Shown: positions 33,626-45,720, numbered from the stretch's first letter. The stretch: DNA of 64,000 nucleotides from Blastobasis lacticolella (GCA_905147135.1 LR990050.1:9112001-9176000); one strand, 5' to 3'. Translations and numbers: made by a program. Notes: a model not told the origin generated them from the sequence alone.

Positions 33626-34114
33626 AGATTCTGCTAGGAAACCCCTCTCAGAAATCTGAAAACGTTTTCCTAGTGTATAGAAAAAATAAATAAATAAAGT
33701 GAACTCTGACTAGCAGGGCCGGTATAACGCTAGAATGAAGAAGAAGAATCTCTTCAAACTTAAGCGATGTAATTTATTCCTACGTCATGTCTTGTTCTTT
33801 ACTAGATATTTTACTGACCCAATTTAGGTAGGTATTTTTTCAAGCACCTACCTACGTTACATATATATCTATCCTTTGAAGACAAAGTCACGTAGAAATT
33901 ACCATTGTTTAATGGTATAGAAAATTGAATACGTTGCCCCGAAAAGAAACGCTTGCTACGTGGGACTCGTGTAAACATATCTACTTCCGTGCATATAGTA
34001 TAGTTATAAATTTTTATAAGTAACTAAGGAGTACCGTATTACTACAATTTATAGCTAATCCCACCAAAACATTTAATGTAAAATTGCTTTGCCATGCCCC
34101 GTAAGCTCGTAACG

Positions 34115-34390
34115 GTTTCGGATTGAAAAAGCTCTCCTGCTCTGGTTTGGTCACGTCGTGTTGCGTAAGCCTCAGGAATACGTCGGAAAAAAGATGTCTG
34201 CACCTTCCGGTATCAGGAAAGAGGTCTCTAGATAGAGAAAACAGTATGGATTAACATCGCCTAGTCGGATGCGAGAGTCAATTGCTTGTGATGCGATGAT
34301 GCTCAAGACCTGGCGAAGTGGAGAAGAAAGAGTATTAAAGAGGACCCTGGCAGAAGCCGGGATTGACCACTTGAAAGATGAACTCAGAAA
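34115..34390 (+). pseudogene. RTE-clade LINE C-terminal fragment
   Basis: LLWFGHVVLRKPQEYVGKKM can be read at about 34130-34190. Decayed copies of the RxxKWRRxxRxDPGRSRD-type tail follow (GGCGAAGTGGAGAAGAAAGA, AGGACCCTGGCAGAAGCCGG). Stops and frameshifts are present. Confidence 0.75.
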
Positions 34391-35039
34391 AAAAGAGATT
34401 AGATCTGACCAATATACTTGTGTAACCATCGTAATTACAGGCATGGGGCTTTCCTGTAATGTTACAATGTCTGTAAATATAAATTAATATCTAATATATA
34501 ATATCAGTTCCATCTTAGTCCTCACAGTGACAACGCCCCTGCGGTTCCGCATTTTTGTTGTCTTAAGGTTCTTAAATTAGACCAACTCTTAGCCACAATT
34601 TTATTCTATCTAAAATTCTAAATTACATACTCAAACAAATAAATTGTGACCAAAACTTGGTCTAATTTTAGATCAAAGTACTTTAAAAGGCCTAGATTTT
34701 TGGAGATTCCTGACCTTGGCCTTATTTTACAAAAGTGTTTTGGGTGGGATTCAACTATGGCCTTAACACTTTCCATTGCTGTCCATCGGGTTGTCTAAGC
34801 TATTATACGTATTTGGCTCGGCCAATAGTACGTAAGCTCACCTCAAGCGTTGTATGATAAACATAATCTATAATTTTACGCCGGTTCGCTTTAAGCACCG
34901 CTCATCGCTTCCTTTTTACTGCCGAAAATAGCATTTTGAAAGGTCAGGCAGGTCATTACCTTGAACGATGTTAAATTCAAAACATGTACCTATATTGTTA
35001 TCCGTTTAATGATTACCCATTTATGACTGGTTTATAAAT
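34391..35039. other. Intergenic DNA, nothing recognised
   Basis: AT-rich, no recognised gene or repeat. Confidence 0.4.
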
Positions 35040-35473
35040 AAACATTAAAACTTTTATATGACAACTGTCATATAAAAGGGGGTATTAAAACATGAGTGTC
35101 TGTTTATCAGACGAGGCGTAGCCGAGTATAATAATAGTTTGACACGAGTGTTTTAATACCTAATTATATGCAGTTGCATACACTACTTTATCTACACTCT
35201 TATTTTTATGTTAAAATATCGTACCTATAATTTTCTCAACTTTGCTGGAAGTAAGCTGCGAGTCAGTTCTGTTGTACCTACCGATCAAGGATATAAAGCG
35301 ACGGGAAATTCAATTTACTACTTTCACATTTATCTATTTATTTGCTTCAAATAAGAAAAAACATTCTCATACACAAATTACAACACTTAAAAAAAATATT
35401 CTGTTTAGCGGAAAATAATTACACGGAAATATAAACCGGAAAATTTTAATTTAGAATTTGTTAAAGGCATATA

Positions 35474-36530
35474 CCTAGTCTTGCCATAAATATTGTAATA
35501 AAGAAAAACAATATTTTTCTATTGCAAATAACATTTATTACTTTTACAATGTGTTAGTTTGTAAAACTGACCATAAATCATAATACAGCAGATTAAGATC
35601 GGGACTAGACGACGGCCAGTCTTCAGCTCTGATGAAGTTGGAAACGTTAAATTCCAACCAAGACTGCGTGGACTGAGCTTTGTGACCCGGCGCCGAGTCT
35701 TGCTGGAAGAACCATTCTTGGTTATTGAACATGGTGTTGTTACGGGACCTAACTACTTTCTCAAGAATGGTATCTTGATACACTTGTGCCGATGTTTTGA
35801 TACCTTTTTCACAAAAGTATAGCTCAGTCACTCCTTCATAGCTAACACCCCACCAAACCATCACCGAAGTCGGATAATGCCCACGTTGCACTCTGTCGAC
35901 TAATTGGTAAGCTTTCTTAGAGCTTTGAGCATAAACACGGTCATTTTGTTTGTTAAAATTTTCTCCCCCGTAAACAAAAATTTTCTGTGACCTCTCTTTG
36001 CGTACCACTTTAGTAGTTGTTTCGATTTTACCACCCTATTCTTTTTAAAATTATCAGTTAAGAAATGACCAGTACGTCTCATATAGGCTACAAGTCCTAA
36101 GTCATCTTTTAAAATACGCGATATGGTTCTAGGTGCTATCTTCATCATCCAAGATTAAATCTTTTGCTTTCGGACAGGATTTCTTCGAATTCTTTCCCTT
36201 ACTATTTTTACCACCTTTTTCGTACGAACACTACGTGGACGGCCAGATCTTTTTCTGTCACATACAGAGGAGGTCTCATGGTACCTATTAGTAGCCCGGT
36301 ACACAAACAGACTAATACCAAGCGTATGGAGAGTTTTCAAAATTGCATTTGGCTGCATACCTACTTTATGTAATGCAATCACAGCGATTCGGTTCTCTTT
36401 ATCACCCCACTCTGTATTGGCGCCAAAATAAGAAAAGACGATGAAAAATCATATAAAAATGAGAAATTCCAAATTCAAATGTAATATTTGGTTTATTTTT
36501 AATTGTAACAGTATTTATGGCCAGACTAGG
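35474..36530 (-). mobile_element. maT-type (DD37D-like) Tc1/mariner element, inactive
   Basis: A 1057-bp element bounded by TA dinucleotides (35472-35473 and 36531-36532). Terminal inverted repeats are CCTAGTCTTGCCATAAATAT at the left and the complement of CCTAGTCTGGCCATAAATAC at the right. The minus strand encodes a transposase in pieces: an HTH region (IALHKVGMQPNAILKTLHTL, 36155-36382), TGHFLTDNFKKNRVVKSKQL (35900-36148) and the catalytic part (35544-36008). It is broken by a stop and a frameshift. Confidence 0.92.
35544..36382 (-). pseudogene. Tc1/mariner transposase pseudogene
   Basis: Catalytic motifs are damaged. The first block reads FTGEK, where the family usually has FTDEK. The second aspartate is intact in QQDSAPGHKA. 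The third position, 37 residues later, is tyrosine in SPDLNLLYYDLW, where an acidic residue is expected. Together with a frameshift around 35960-36010 and a stop near 36150, this makes an active enzyme impossible. The 37-residue spacing points to the maT clade of Tc1/mariner. Confidence 0.88.
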
Positions 36531-37610
36531 TAGGTATTCAGCCTGTCCCGGCGCCCGACAAAAATTAAAAAAAATAAAAGTGTTGCATAATTATTAAAAT
36601 AGTAGTTTATGCAACTGTCATATAAAAGGGGGTATTAAAATATGAGTGTCTGTTTATCATACGAGGCGTAGCCGAGTGTGATAATAGTTTGACACGAGTG
36701 TTTTAATACCTAATTATATGCAGTTGCATACACTACTTTATCTACACTCATATTTTTATGTTAAAATATCGTACCTATAATTTTCTCAACTTAGCTGGAA
36801 GTAAGCTGCAAGTCAGTTCTGTTGTATCTACGCGTCGAGGATATCAAGCGGCGGGAAATTCACTTTACTAAATTCACATTTATCTGTTTATTTACTTAAA
36901 ATAAGGAAAAACATTCACAAACACAAGTTACAACAATTACAATAAATATTCTGTTTAGCGGGAAAATAATTACACAGAATATAAAGAGGAAAATTTAAAT
37001 TTTGAATTCGAATTTGTTAAAGACATCTAAGTATTCAGTGTACATAACGCCGTGTCCCGGCGCCGGACAAAAAATTAAAAAATAAAAGTGTTGCATAATG
37101 ATTAAAATAGTAGTTTATGCAACTGTCATATAAAAGGGGGTATTAAAACATGAGTGTCTGTTTATAATACGAGGCGTAGCCGAGTATGATAACAGTTTGA
37201 CACGAGAGTTTTAATACCTAATTATATGCAGTTGCATACACTACTTTATCTACACTCATATTTTTATGTTAAAATATCGTACCTATAATTTTCTCAACTT
37301 TGCTGGAAGTAAGCTGCGAGTCAGTTCTGTTGTGGCTACGCGTCGAGGATATCAAGCGGCGGGAAATTCACTTAATTACTTTCACATTTATCTATTTATT
37401 TGCTTCAAACAAGATAAAACATTCACAAACACATATTACAACAATCAGAAAAAATATTCTGTTTAGCGGGAAAATAATTACACAGAATATAAACAGGAAA
37501 ATTTGAATTTTGAATTTGAATTTGTCAAAGACATTTAGGTATTCAGCCTACATTTCGCCGTGTCCCGGCGCCCGACAATAAATTAAAAAATATAAGTGTT
37601 GCATAATGAT

Positions 37611-38040
37611 TAAAAAGTTATTTTACGATACAGCTGTCATGAAAATAGTATGGGAAATGCTGTATCGAAAAGTAATTTTTTAAAAATTTATAGTCTGGCG
37701 TGAAAAAAGTGTACCCTTAAACGACTGTTTTCGAATATGTAATTGGAACATTACGTTATGAGTGTAGATAAAGTTATTTTACGATACAGCTGTAATGAAA
37801 ATAGTATGGGAAATGCTGTATCGAAAAGTAATTTTTTAAAATTTTATGGTCTGGCGTGAAAAAAGTGTACCCTTAAACGACTGTTTTCGAATATGTAATT
37901 GGAACATTACGTTATGAGTGTAGATAAAGTTATTTTACGATACAGCTGTAATGAAAATAGTATGGGAAAAAATTTTACCCTTAAACGACTGTTTTCGAAT
38001 ATGTAATTGGAACAATACGCTATGAGTGTAGATAAAATAA
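37611..38040. repeat. Tandem array of 156-bp units (2.7 copies)
   Basis: AAGTTATTTTACGATACAGC recurs at 37615, 37771 and 37927, giving a period of exactly 156 bp. The third unit lacks about 50 internal bp. Each complete unit contains CGATACAG..CTGTATCG (hairpin) and ends TATGAGTGTAGATA. That end is the inverse of the TATCTACACTCATA found inside the 508-bp units, so the two arrays share an element. Confidence 0.9.
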
Positions 38041-39800
38041 TTTTATAAAGTGGTCTTATGATATTGCACTGCAATGCGGTGCAAACAAGCATAGTGCAGA
38101 CGTTAGTATAGATATTCTGTGCTAGAGATATGAATTGTTCGAAGAAGCGCCATCTCATCTAAAGAACTCTATCAACACAACACTGTAGCGCAGAGTTGGT
38201 AGATATAAGATAAACTCCATTCAAAATATAGCTCCATCTACTACGAATTGCAACTGATAAATATAACTGTGGGTCACTAAAGTGGATACCCATGCAGTCA
38301 TTTGCCTTACTACCCTTAATTTGTTGGTTGCAGCTACAGCTTCTACTAAGGCGCCATCTATGTTTCTTGTCTAGAAGCTTTCCCCAAGCTCGAGACAGGC
38401 ACCTTCCCTCTGTGGTTAGTATAAACTTGAAATTGTAGATGCCGCTGACGCTTGCGTGCTCAATGCGAACTACTCTAGCCCGCACCAAGGTAAATCCAAA
38501 TGCTTCTAATAGATGGCACCATTGATATTATTTCCATCGTTTTCATTAGAACCAACGATTTTGACATTTTAGAACAAAATGTGTGATTTTTTAACTTTTC
38601 CATGCGGCCGACGGCGGATGTATTCGTAAAATAAAATCTGTTTTCCTAAAAGACGAGTTATCTCGTCATTTCAATACCTACCAAAATAATATGTTATTTC
38701 CATATGAAAGACATCATCATCATCGTATTTGTTCTTTCCATCACGTGCATGTAAAAATAATCATCAAATTGACAGCAATATCCCGGTTGTGCTCTCGCGC
38801 GCAAGGGCCTGGGGTCCCATTTTAAAGTCCTCTGTGCCTGGAGTCCGCCTTGACAATAATCCAAAATATCCAAAGTATATCCAAGTAGCTCGATCGAATG
38901 GTAATTGGATCGCCATCGCAGCTCAATGGCAGTTTGACACATTTTTGGATTTCAGCTACTAATAAAAGGACTAAATTTGATTTCCTAAACCACATTCGAT
39001 TGGTTTTTTTTTATGTTTACATTCGTAGCTCGTTTCGATTTGTGGAATAAAACGGTATTCTCCTCTCAATCTGTTTGGTGCGCCTCGATCGGGCAACTCA
39101 CGCGCACATACAGTGCCAAACATATCTTATATTAGTGTTCAACTATACACATAACTTACAAAAAGTAATTGGATCTGGGGATCGGTAACTATCGCTTATG
39201 AATCCTATCCGCTAGCCAAGGCGTCAACGCACTTGCTCCTTCCACCAACAAGCAAAGTATAGTTCCATATTATAAACATCAACGCGCTTGCTTTTTACAT
39301 CAACATGCAATAGTCCTATATTAAAGACATTAATGCACTGTTATTTTTTTGTCTGTGCATGGTCATTTAGTGTCAACGTCTTCCTTGTGACCGCGTCTAG
39401 CGGTAGTTTAATCCCACCAAAACACTTGTTTAAAATAAGGCCAAGGTTCCTGTTCAAAACTCTCGGCCTCTTAAATGAATGAGTTAATTAATGAACACTT
39501 TATAGCATAACTACAGGATACAGACGGTACATTTGAGTAGCTACGGAGAAAACAATGGCTCCGGTGTTGGCGTACATGTCCTGGATAATTCTAAGGTACG
39601 CCTCGTACACAGTTTGGATCTTAGAGCTCACCAAATTACCTCTCGAGGAACATTGTCGAAAGCCCTATGCAGGTCGAGAAATGCAAAATGCAGAGGTTGA
39701 TTATTACTGCAATGGGACTCGTGGCGAAATTTTCAATCCTTTAAATTTTAACAGGTAACGTAAGGTTCATAAACAACAGCCACACTCCTGGAAGCTTAGT
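38041..39800. other. Intergenic DNA with a SINE family 2 scrap
   Basis: A 109-codon minus-strand open frame (38159-38488) has no recognisable domain and is flanked by GCGCCATCT-type repeat words. GCGCAAGGGCCTGGGGTCCC at 38799-38818 with GGAGTCCGCCTTGAC is a minus-strand SINE family 2 tail (38795-38860). No gene called. Confidence 0.45.
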
Positions 39801-39804
39801 AGAT

Positions 39805-39930
39805 ACTTTTTTTTATTACATACGGTAGGCAAATAGGCAAGCGGGCCACGTGATGGGAATTGGTCACCGCTGCAACAAGCAACACCAAGAGTATTGCCAA
39901 TGCGTTGCCCATCTCTATAACCTACACAAA
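39805..39930 (-). mobile_element. Bm1-like SINE, truncated
   Basis: T-run, then ATTACATACGGTAGGCAAAT, GCGGGCCACGTGATGGGAAT and CAACACCAAGAGTATTGCCA. It is followed by a CA-rich microsatellite (39927-39955). Confidence 0.78.
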
Positions 39931-40043
39931 CACACACGCACACACCACACACACCTAAACATAACTATAGTAATAATGATAATTACAGTGTTAAATAAGT
40001 TTGGTCATTGCATGTTCTTTGGTTTTTTTTTTATTTCTCCTCA

Positions 40044-41117
40044 TTTGTTAAAGGAGACTGGGTAAGTATGTAGGGGAAGTGGGCTATGGCCAAATAACAA
40101 CATCGGTATAGTATTTACATTTAGCACCCTCAAATATATCCTTGTTGAGAAGGGCATCAAAATCTGACCGGCAATTCTAAAAAAAAACATATATTTACTT
40201 GGCACAATTGTATGGGAAGTGCCCTTTACTATTAACCAATGGAGTTATCGTTACAGTATGTGGGTTGAAGGCCTTCAACTCTATTCTTATACTGCATGTT
40301 ATCAAAATCGGACCCGGCAGTTTCGAGAAAAATGCATTCATTTGTCACATTTGTATGACAAGTACCGTATTCCATGAATCAGCAGCGACATGGTTACGGA
40401 GTATAGCTTGAGCACCTTCAGCTATGGTCTTATGACCCACGACATGGTTACGTGGTATATGGTTACGGAGAATTGGTTGAGGACATTTAGCTATGTTATA
40501 AGGCCGCACAACACCAAAATCGGTCCCGTCAGTTTAAAAAAAAATGCATTCATTTGTCACACTTGTATGACAAGTGCCGTATTCTCGAAACTGCCGGGAC
40601 TGATTTTGATATCGTGCGGCATGAGGACAGAGCTGAAGGTGCTCAACTTGTACTCCGTAATCATGTCGCTGCTTATATAAATGTGCGAAAGACATGCATT
40701 TTTCTCAAAACTGCCAGGACCAATTTTGATGTCGTGGGTCATAAGACCATAGCTGAAGGTGCTCAACCTATACTCCGTAACCATGTCGCTGCTGGTTCAT
40801 GGAATACGGTACTTGTCATACAAATGTGACAAATGAATGGTTTTTACTCGAAACTGCCGGGTACGATTTTAATATCGCGCGGCATAAGAACAGAGCTGAG
40901 GGTGTTCAACCTATACTCCGTAACCATGTCGCTGCTGGTTCAAAGAATACGGAAATTGCCATACAAACATGTGACAAATAAATGATTTTTTCTCGAAACT
41001 GCCGGGACCGATTTTGATGCCATTTTGTACAAATATGCAGCTAAAGCACCCTAACCCATAGTTCATTACCGTAATGCTGCTGGTTCATAGACCACTTTTG
41101 CCCAGTCTCCTTTGTAA
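40044..41117. mobile_element. Fold-back element: head-to-head arrays of ~145-bp units with terminal inverted repeats
   Basis: The ends AAAGGAGACTGGGTAAG (about 40050) and its inverse CCCAGTCTCCTTT (about 41099-41111) frame 1.07 kb. The right half has direct copies starting CTCGAAACTGCC at 40584, 40704 (CTCAAAACTGCC), 40847 and 40992. The left half has the same unit inverted at 40156, 40301 and 40512. 40304-40445 pairs with 40728-40870 at high identity. The architecture recalls Foldback/Galileo elements, whose long inverted termini are tandem arrays. No transposase is present. Confidence 0.85.
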
Positions 41118-41210
41118 ATAGCTTGCTCATTATTTAAAATTTACAAAATATCTTCTATCAAATGGATATACTTTCTGCTTCTATTTTGCACATTTGTTTT
41201 AATCACTACA

Positions 41211-41406
41211 TAGTATAAAACAAAGTCGCTTTTTCTGTCCCTATGTCCCTTTGTATGCTTAAATCTTTGAAACTACGCAACGGATTTTGATGCGGGTTTC
41301 AACAGCAGATAGAGTGATTCAAGAGGAAGGTTTATAAGCAAGTAGAAAGAGGGTAGGTAGGAGTAAAGTAGGTGTACGCGAACGAAGTCGCGCCGGGTCC
41401 ACTAGT
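41211..41406 (+). mobile_element. Lep1/Helitron-like non-autonomous repeat
   Basis: AACTACGCAACGGATTTTGA..GATAGAGTGATTCAAGAGGA, ending GAAGTCGCGCCGGGTCCACTAGT. CTAG before T fits a Helitron-type CTRR end. A relative is at 44541-44713. Confidence 0.65.
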
Positions 41407-41599
41407 TAAACATAATAGGACAGTTTGCTCTGTGGTGGAGATCTGGTGACCTGTAGCACAGGTTTCCTTAGTTCAGGCACCAGTCCCCACAAATATGAAT
41501 ACGTATCCAACATGTTAATAATGTACCTAGTTACATAACAATATTATGTTTACGTTGTTGTGTAGAAATAAATGGATTATTTATTTTATTTATTTATTA

Positions 41600-41832
41600 A
41601 TTTATAACACGTTGCTCTAGCAGCAAAACGGCAAATGCCCCTCCATTGCTAAAGCCACGGTTCCCCAATTCACCACCCTATGGAGCACTGGACCTTACTC
41701 ACCGGCAGTAACACAATACTATTTTAAAGAGTATTGTTTAGCTGCGGTATCCTGTAAGGTGGAGGTACTCCCCCAGTCGGGCGGCTCCAATTCGAACGGG
41801 ATACCCCGCCTTGCACTACCTCTCTTTAACCA
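41600..41832 (-). mobile_element. Bm1-like SINE, partial
   Basis: ACACGTTGCTCTAGCAGCAA, CTATGGAGCACTGG, TTTTAAAGAGTATTGTTTAG and CCAGTCGGGCGGCTCC match 15900-16140 and 55710-55950. The poly-T and front part are missing. Confidence 0.8.
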
Positions 41833-41834
41833 AA

Positions 41835-42880
41835 ATTAGTATCATCATCTTAGCATCCTTCGGCGTATGCATGAATCTGTTTGATATCCAAAAACCCATT
41901 TTTGCGCCATCACAAATTGCGCTCGCTCATTAACTTGTTTACATTTACTTTTTACAATTACGTTAAGTAAAGAAACTCCTAAACGTAGGGGGAATTTCGG
42001 AAAGTGGCGCGCGAGCAGCGTCCGAGCAGTTGCTTGCTGTAACAGCGCATTCGCGGAGCGTTCGCGATATTTGGATGCTGACAGACTATAGGTACTACTG
42101 CTATATTGACTTTGTCCAAATAAACTTACATCGAAAATCTATAAGACATATTAACACACCATTCTATAAAAATATAGATTAGTGAGTAATATTGTCATTA
42201 TAAGCCACGTCAAAATTAAATCAAGGACGCCGCTTCGGGGTTTCGTGACAGCTACTATTTTAAGAAACAGAAGCATATACTTTACCAGTATAATAAGGAT
42301 TAAGGTTTAAGCAAAATTTATGGTTACGGTTTATTCAAGAGGTTCGCTAAGCGTATCATTACGTAACTGCTAATGCCTGACCCGTAGTCGGGCGGTCGCG
42401 AGCCCGACAGACAAAAAATAACATAGTTAAACTGGACAGGATTTGATTTGAGCTGCTGGGAGCCAACGCTCACGGTTTAATAGTTTACAGCTATTAGGAT
42501 AATTTATAGCCGTTTAATATCGGCGGAACCCGCGCTGGTCTGATTATTGATGTAACGTTTTTTGTCGGACGAGACGCCGATCGGATCGCGTGTCGCGTGC
42601 TCCTGACGTCTTTTTTCGGTCCGTTTCGGGGGGTGTAACACAAAAAATATTACAATAAACTGGCCACTGACTACCGGAATATAATTTTTGACAATTTCAT
42701 AAATTACACAGCCTATAAGTTAATAATATGGGTAGCTACGGGCATGATTCTATTGTTGGTGGATAATTGACCGCTGGCCGATGTGTTTTGTTGTATTCAA
42801 ATGGTGCCCTACTAATAATATTATGTACTTGGTGGTTTCGTACTTGTGTATAAAGAAATCATTTATAATAGGAAAGTGGG
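41835..42880. other. Non-repetitive GC-variable DNA, possible regulatory region
   Basis: GC-richer patches (41990-42070, 42390-42420, 42520-42640) without recognised repeats or coding motifs. Conserved enhancers are one possibility. No gene seen. Confidence 0.3.
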
Positions 42881-42884
42881 TATT

Positions 42885-42966
42885 TTGCTCGAGACCGAGC
42901 GAAATGGAGAAGAATGCACCCTGGCAGAGGCCGGGGTGACCGCTTGGATGATGATGATGATGAAGT
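42885..42966 (+). repeat. RTE-clade 3' end fragment
   Basis: GAGACCGAGCGAAATGGAGA..CACCCTGGCAGAGGCCGGGG, then GATGATGATGATGATGA. It is the non-coding end of the RTE family. Confidence 0.75.
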
Positions 42967-43039
42967 AAGTAGGTGTTTTATGAAGGTACACTAACTAACA
43001 TCAACTACAAAGACACAATAACCGAGCGATTGGTACCCC

Positions 43040-43302
43040 GTGACTTTTATCATCATCATCGTATCCTATATCCCGTCTTCTTCCAGGATATCTTTCTTAC
43101 TTATTCTTTTCTTCTTGGTCCGGTCTTCGGCTCTCGCATCCGACTCTGCGATGTCGATCCATAGCGTTTTTGGCCGCACACGGAACTTCTTTCCTACGTA
43201 TCTTTGGGGCTTACACGATACGTGACCTAACCAGCCCATACAAGCCTTCTCAATCTGATACGTCAGGTGTTTTATATATGAGACGAAATATAATCGCATT
43301 CT
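43040..43302 (-). pseudogene. RTE-clade LINE C-terminal fragment
   Basis: The minus strand reads IEKACMGWLGHVSCKPQRYV, GKKFRVRPKTLWIDIAESDA and RAEDRTKKKRISKKDILEED. GHV..YVGKK and KxxWIDIAESDARA are typical for the RTE tail of this window. Tail at 43041-43060 (ATCATCATCATCG on the + strand). Confidence 0.85.
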
Positions 43303-44540
43303 CCCCTTACTCTCCCGATATCAGGCATCTAGAAAATGGTTAGTAGATTTCCGATGCAAAATCTCATCCTTTCGACAGCCAACTCCTGCCAAGTGTAATT
43401 TTACGACGACACCCTCGATTAACGCTATTATTTTATGACATTCTTGTATATATTGTTGGCACGATTACTAAATACCCTAGAGCTAAAACCCATGCATTAT
43501 AGAGCGGCGAATACGGTAATCGTATCGTAAATGCGGGTGCGCGGGCGGCGCGGAAATTGCGCGGTCGCGCGCGCCCCTGCACCGCGAAACCTGACGCGGT
43601 GGAGCCGATACCGCACAGTGTCAGCGGCTTCTAACTCGGTTACTTCTAAGCGATTCACACTGCCCACTGGATGGGTGTCGCTTACATGCATTGGTCATGT
43701 TGCCCGCTTTCGGCCACAGACACGTATAATGTCATACACCTCTTTGAAACGACTGCGTCTTTACAATTACTTCATGGATTATTTTACCACTGAATACGGG
43801 TAATCACTAATTCATAAAGAAATACTCCCATCAAAGCTATTTATGATTGCTTGCTACACTTTAGAAACATTATCTCATCGTCTAAAACTTCTTTTTTATG
43901 GTCAAACCGCTGCTCATAAAATTCGTTATGGAGTCACCTTGGACCTTGGGAAAAGACAATGAAGACCCCTACCACGTCGTAACATAACTGTATCAATCAG
44001 AATGCCGTGATCTCAGACATTACTAAATACCAATTCAGACTTGCATTCATATTTCCCCATATACACACACACACACAAGTACATAGAAAAATCGTGAAGA
44101 ATGTTCAGCGAAGCCATGGCAGGTCGCTGGTAGTATTACATGGTCTGCGCGGGCTAGAGCGGCGGTCCCACGGCCGCGGGGGGCGCCCGCGCAGCCGCGC
44201 CCGGTAGCTATGCCCACATCACCGTTTTTTGTCTCCACCCTGACAGATCGAATTAAAATAAACGCTCCGATAACGCGTCCTATAATATCCTCCAGTGTTT
44301 GGTTTCGTGAGCGACGGCCGCCAGTGGGAACTGACACGGCATAGGTGGGGCTCGGGGCCTACTGTTTTTACCACCGCTATGCGGAGCCATAGTGTTTTTT
44401 GGAATTATTACCAATTTGGAAATTAAATGGCCAATTATTCGGATTAATACGTGGTAGTGTAATAGGCAGTCAATTTACGTAGCTAAATTGACACCCCAGC
44501 GCATTATATTTAAACATCTTCCTTGTCAATTTCACTGCAT
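43303..44540. other. Intergenic DNA with two GC-rich patches
   Basis: 43525-43640 and 44110-44345 are CpG-rich islands in AT-rich DNA (for example GGCCGCGGGGGGCGCCCGCG near 44173). Open frames across them show no recognised domain. Promoters, enhancers or unannotated first exons are possible. Confidence 0.3.
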
Positions 44541-44713
44541 ATTATAAAAGAAAGTCCCAAGCCGCGTCTGTCTGCCTGTTCGCGATAAACTCAAATACTA
44601 CTGAACGGATTTTCATGCGGTTTCCACCAATAGTGATTCATGAGGAAGGTTTAGGTTAGGTTAGTATAATTATGGTCACTACCCATACGAAGTCGGAGCC
44701 GGGCGCTAGTTTG
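44541..44713 (+). mobile_element. Lep1/Helitron-like non-autonomous repeat
   Basis: ATACTACTGAACGGATTTTC..ATGCGGTTTCCACCAATAGT..GAGGAAGGTTTAGG, ending GCCGGGCGCTAGT. The CTAGT end again fits the Helitron pattern. Confidence 0.7.
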
Positions 44714-44719
44714 GTAAAA

Positions 44720-45720
44720 AATTGTATTAAGCTAACATATCCTTTCAAGGTGTCTTAACAAAATGTGCGAATGAGTAAGTAAGTTATTTTATTAAAAATA
44801 ATTAAATTTCCCCGCGGGCTAGTGGCCGAACGAAACGGAGGCACTGAACCGTGGCAGCTACTGAATTCAACGGAAAAGGTTCGCCTGTTTTCTGGCAAAC
44901 CGTTACGAATTGCCAGATGGTCTATTTTTTGTTTCAACACATCCATAATAATTATGGTTGACACGTATGATACATGCTTCATTGAAAATTGGGAATTCGG
45001 CGGCAAGGCAGTGAGTAAATAAAAAATTATCGACACGTTGTTTTGGAGTCGAGTCAATGTTAAAAATTAATGCAGAACGACTCAGACAGAAGCAATTGGT
45101 CAATGTTTGGAGTTTATTCTCAGTAACTTTGTTTCACGATAGACTGATCTTTAGATTCACCCCTAGCTTTATTGCCCACGACCTCTTCCGCGTAAAATTT
45201 GGTTACTACATTCCAGAACTGTTCCCGTAGAAACCACAAATTATGAAAAAATAAACTGTAGCCTAAGTACCCAAAAAATTTTAAAAATTGGTAATATAGA
45301 TTTTGAGTTTATCTATTAAGCAATAAACAATAAAATCTTTACCTTTTATAATATTAGTATAGATTATTATATGATTACATATTTTGGATTAATATGTTAC
45401 AAGTTGCTGATTAAGAACTACCTTTTACACATGTCAGTGACATAATCGCGAATGATAATCAGTCAAACTTGAGTCAAACATATACATTGCATTAGAGAGA
45501 CAGAGCCTTTTACTTTCTTGCACTCTTAACCATGCCACTGATTTTAATCGTATTCGTTAACTTACTTTGCTTAGGCTACGTGATGTGCTCAGACAGTAGC
45601 ACTTTGCGGATAAAGTGTCATGAATGCGCTCGCCGTCAGCACAAGGGGTGTCGATATTCTATTACCACTAGTGTCTAGAGTTTTATGGGTGTTTAGAAAG
45701 GCAGGATTCGATAATATTAA
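44720..45720. other. Intergenic DNA, nothing recognised
   Basis: AT-rich with no recognised gene. TAATATTAGTATAGATTATT at about 45351 is a short repeat terminus. Confidence 0.35.

Larger units (their letters stand above)
35040..37605. repeat. Tandem array of three ~508-bp units (first unit split by mariner)
   Basis: Unit starts (CAACTGTCATATAAAAGGGG) lie at 35062, 36612 and 37120, so intact units are 508 bp. The first unit is 1550 bp because a mariner sits inside it. Each unit carries a long imperfect hairpin: TAGTTTATGCAACTG..GGTATTAAAAC..GAGTGTC pairs with GACACGAGTGTTTTAATACC..CAGTTGCATACACTA. The loop contains ACGAGGCGTAGCCGAGT. Units end with GTGTCCCGGCGCC..GACA. No coding capacity. Possibly a non-autonomous transposon amplified in tandem; family not recognised. 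Confidence 0.88.

Noticed and set aside
35040..38040. CRISPR-like array
   Set aside because: The regular spacing comes from long tandem units of 508 and 156 bp, not short repeats with unique spacers, and the DNA is an animal nuclear genome.
38159..38488. 109-codon minus-strand open frame
   Set aside because: No recognisable domain or neighbours; the surrounding words (GCGCCATCT) look like repeat DNA. It cannot be told from chance.
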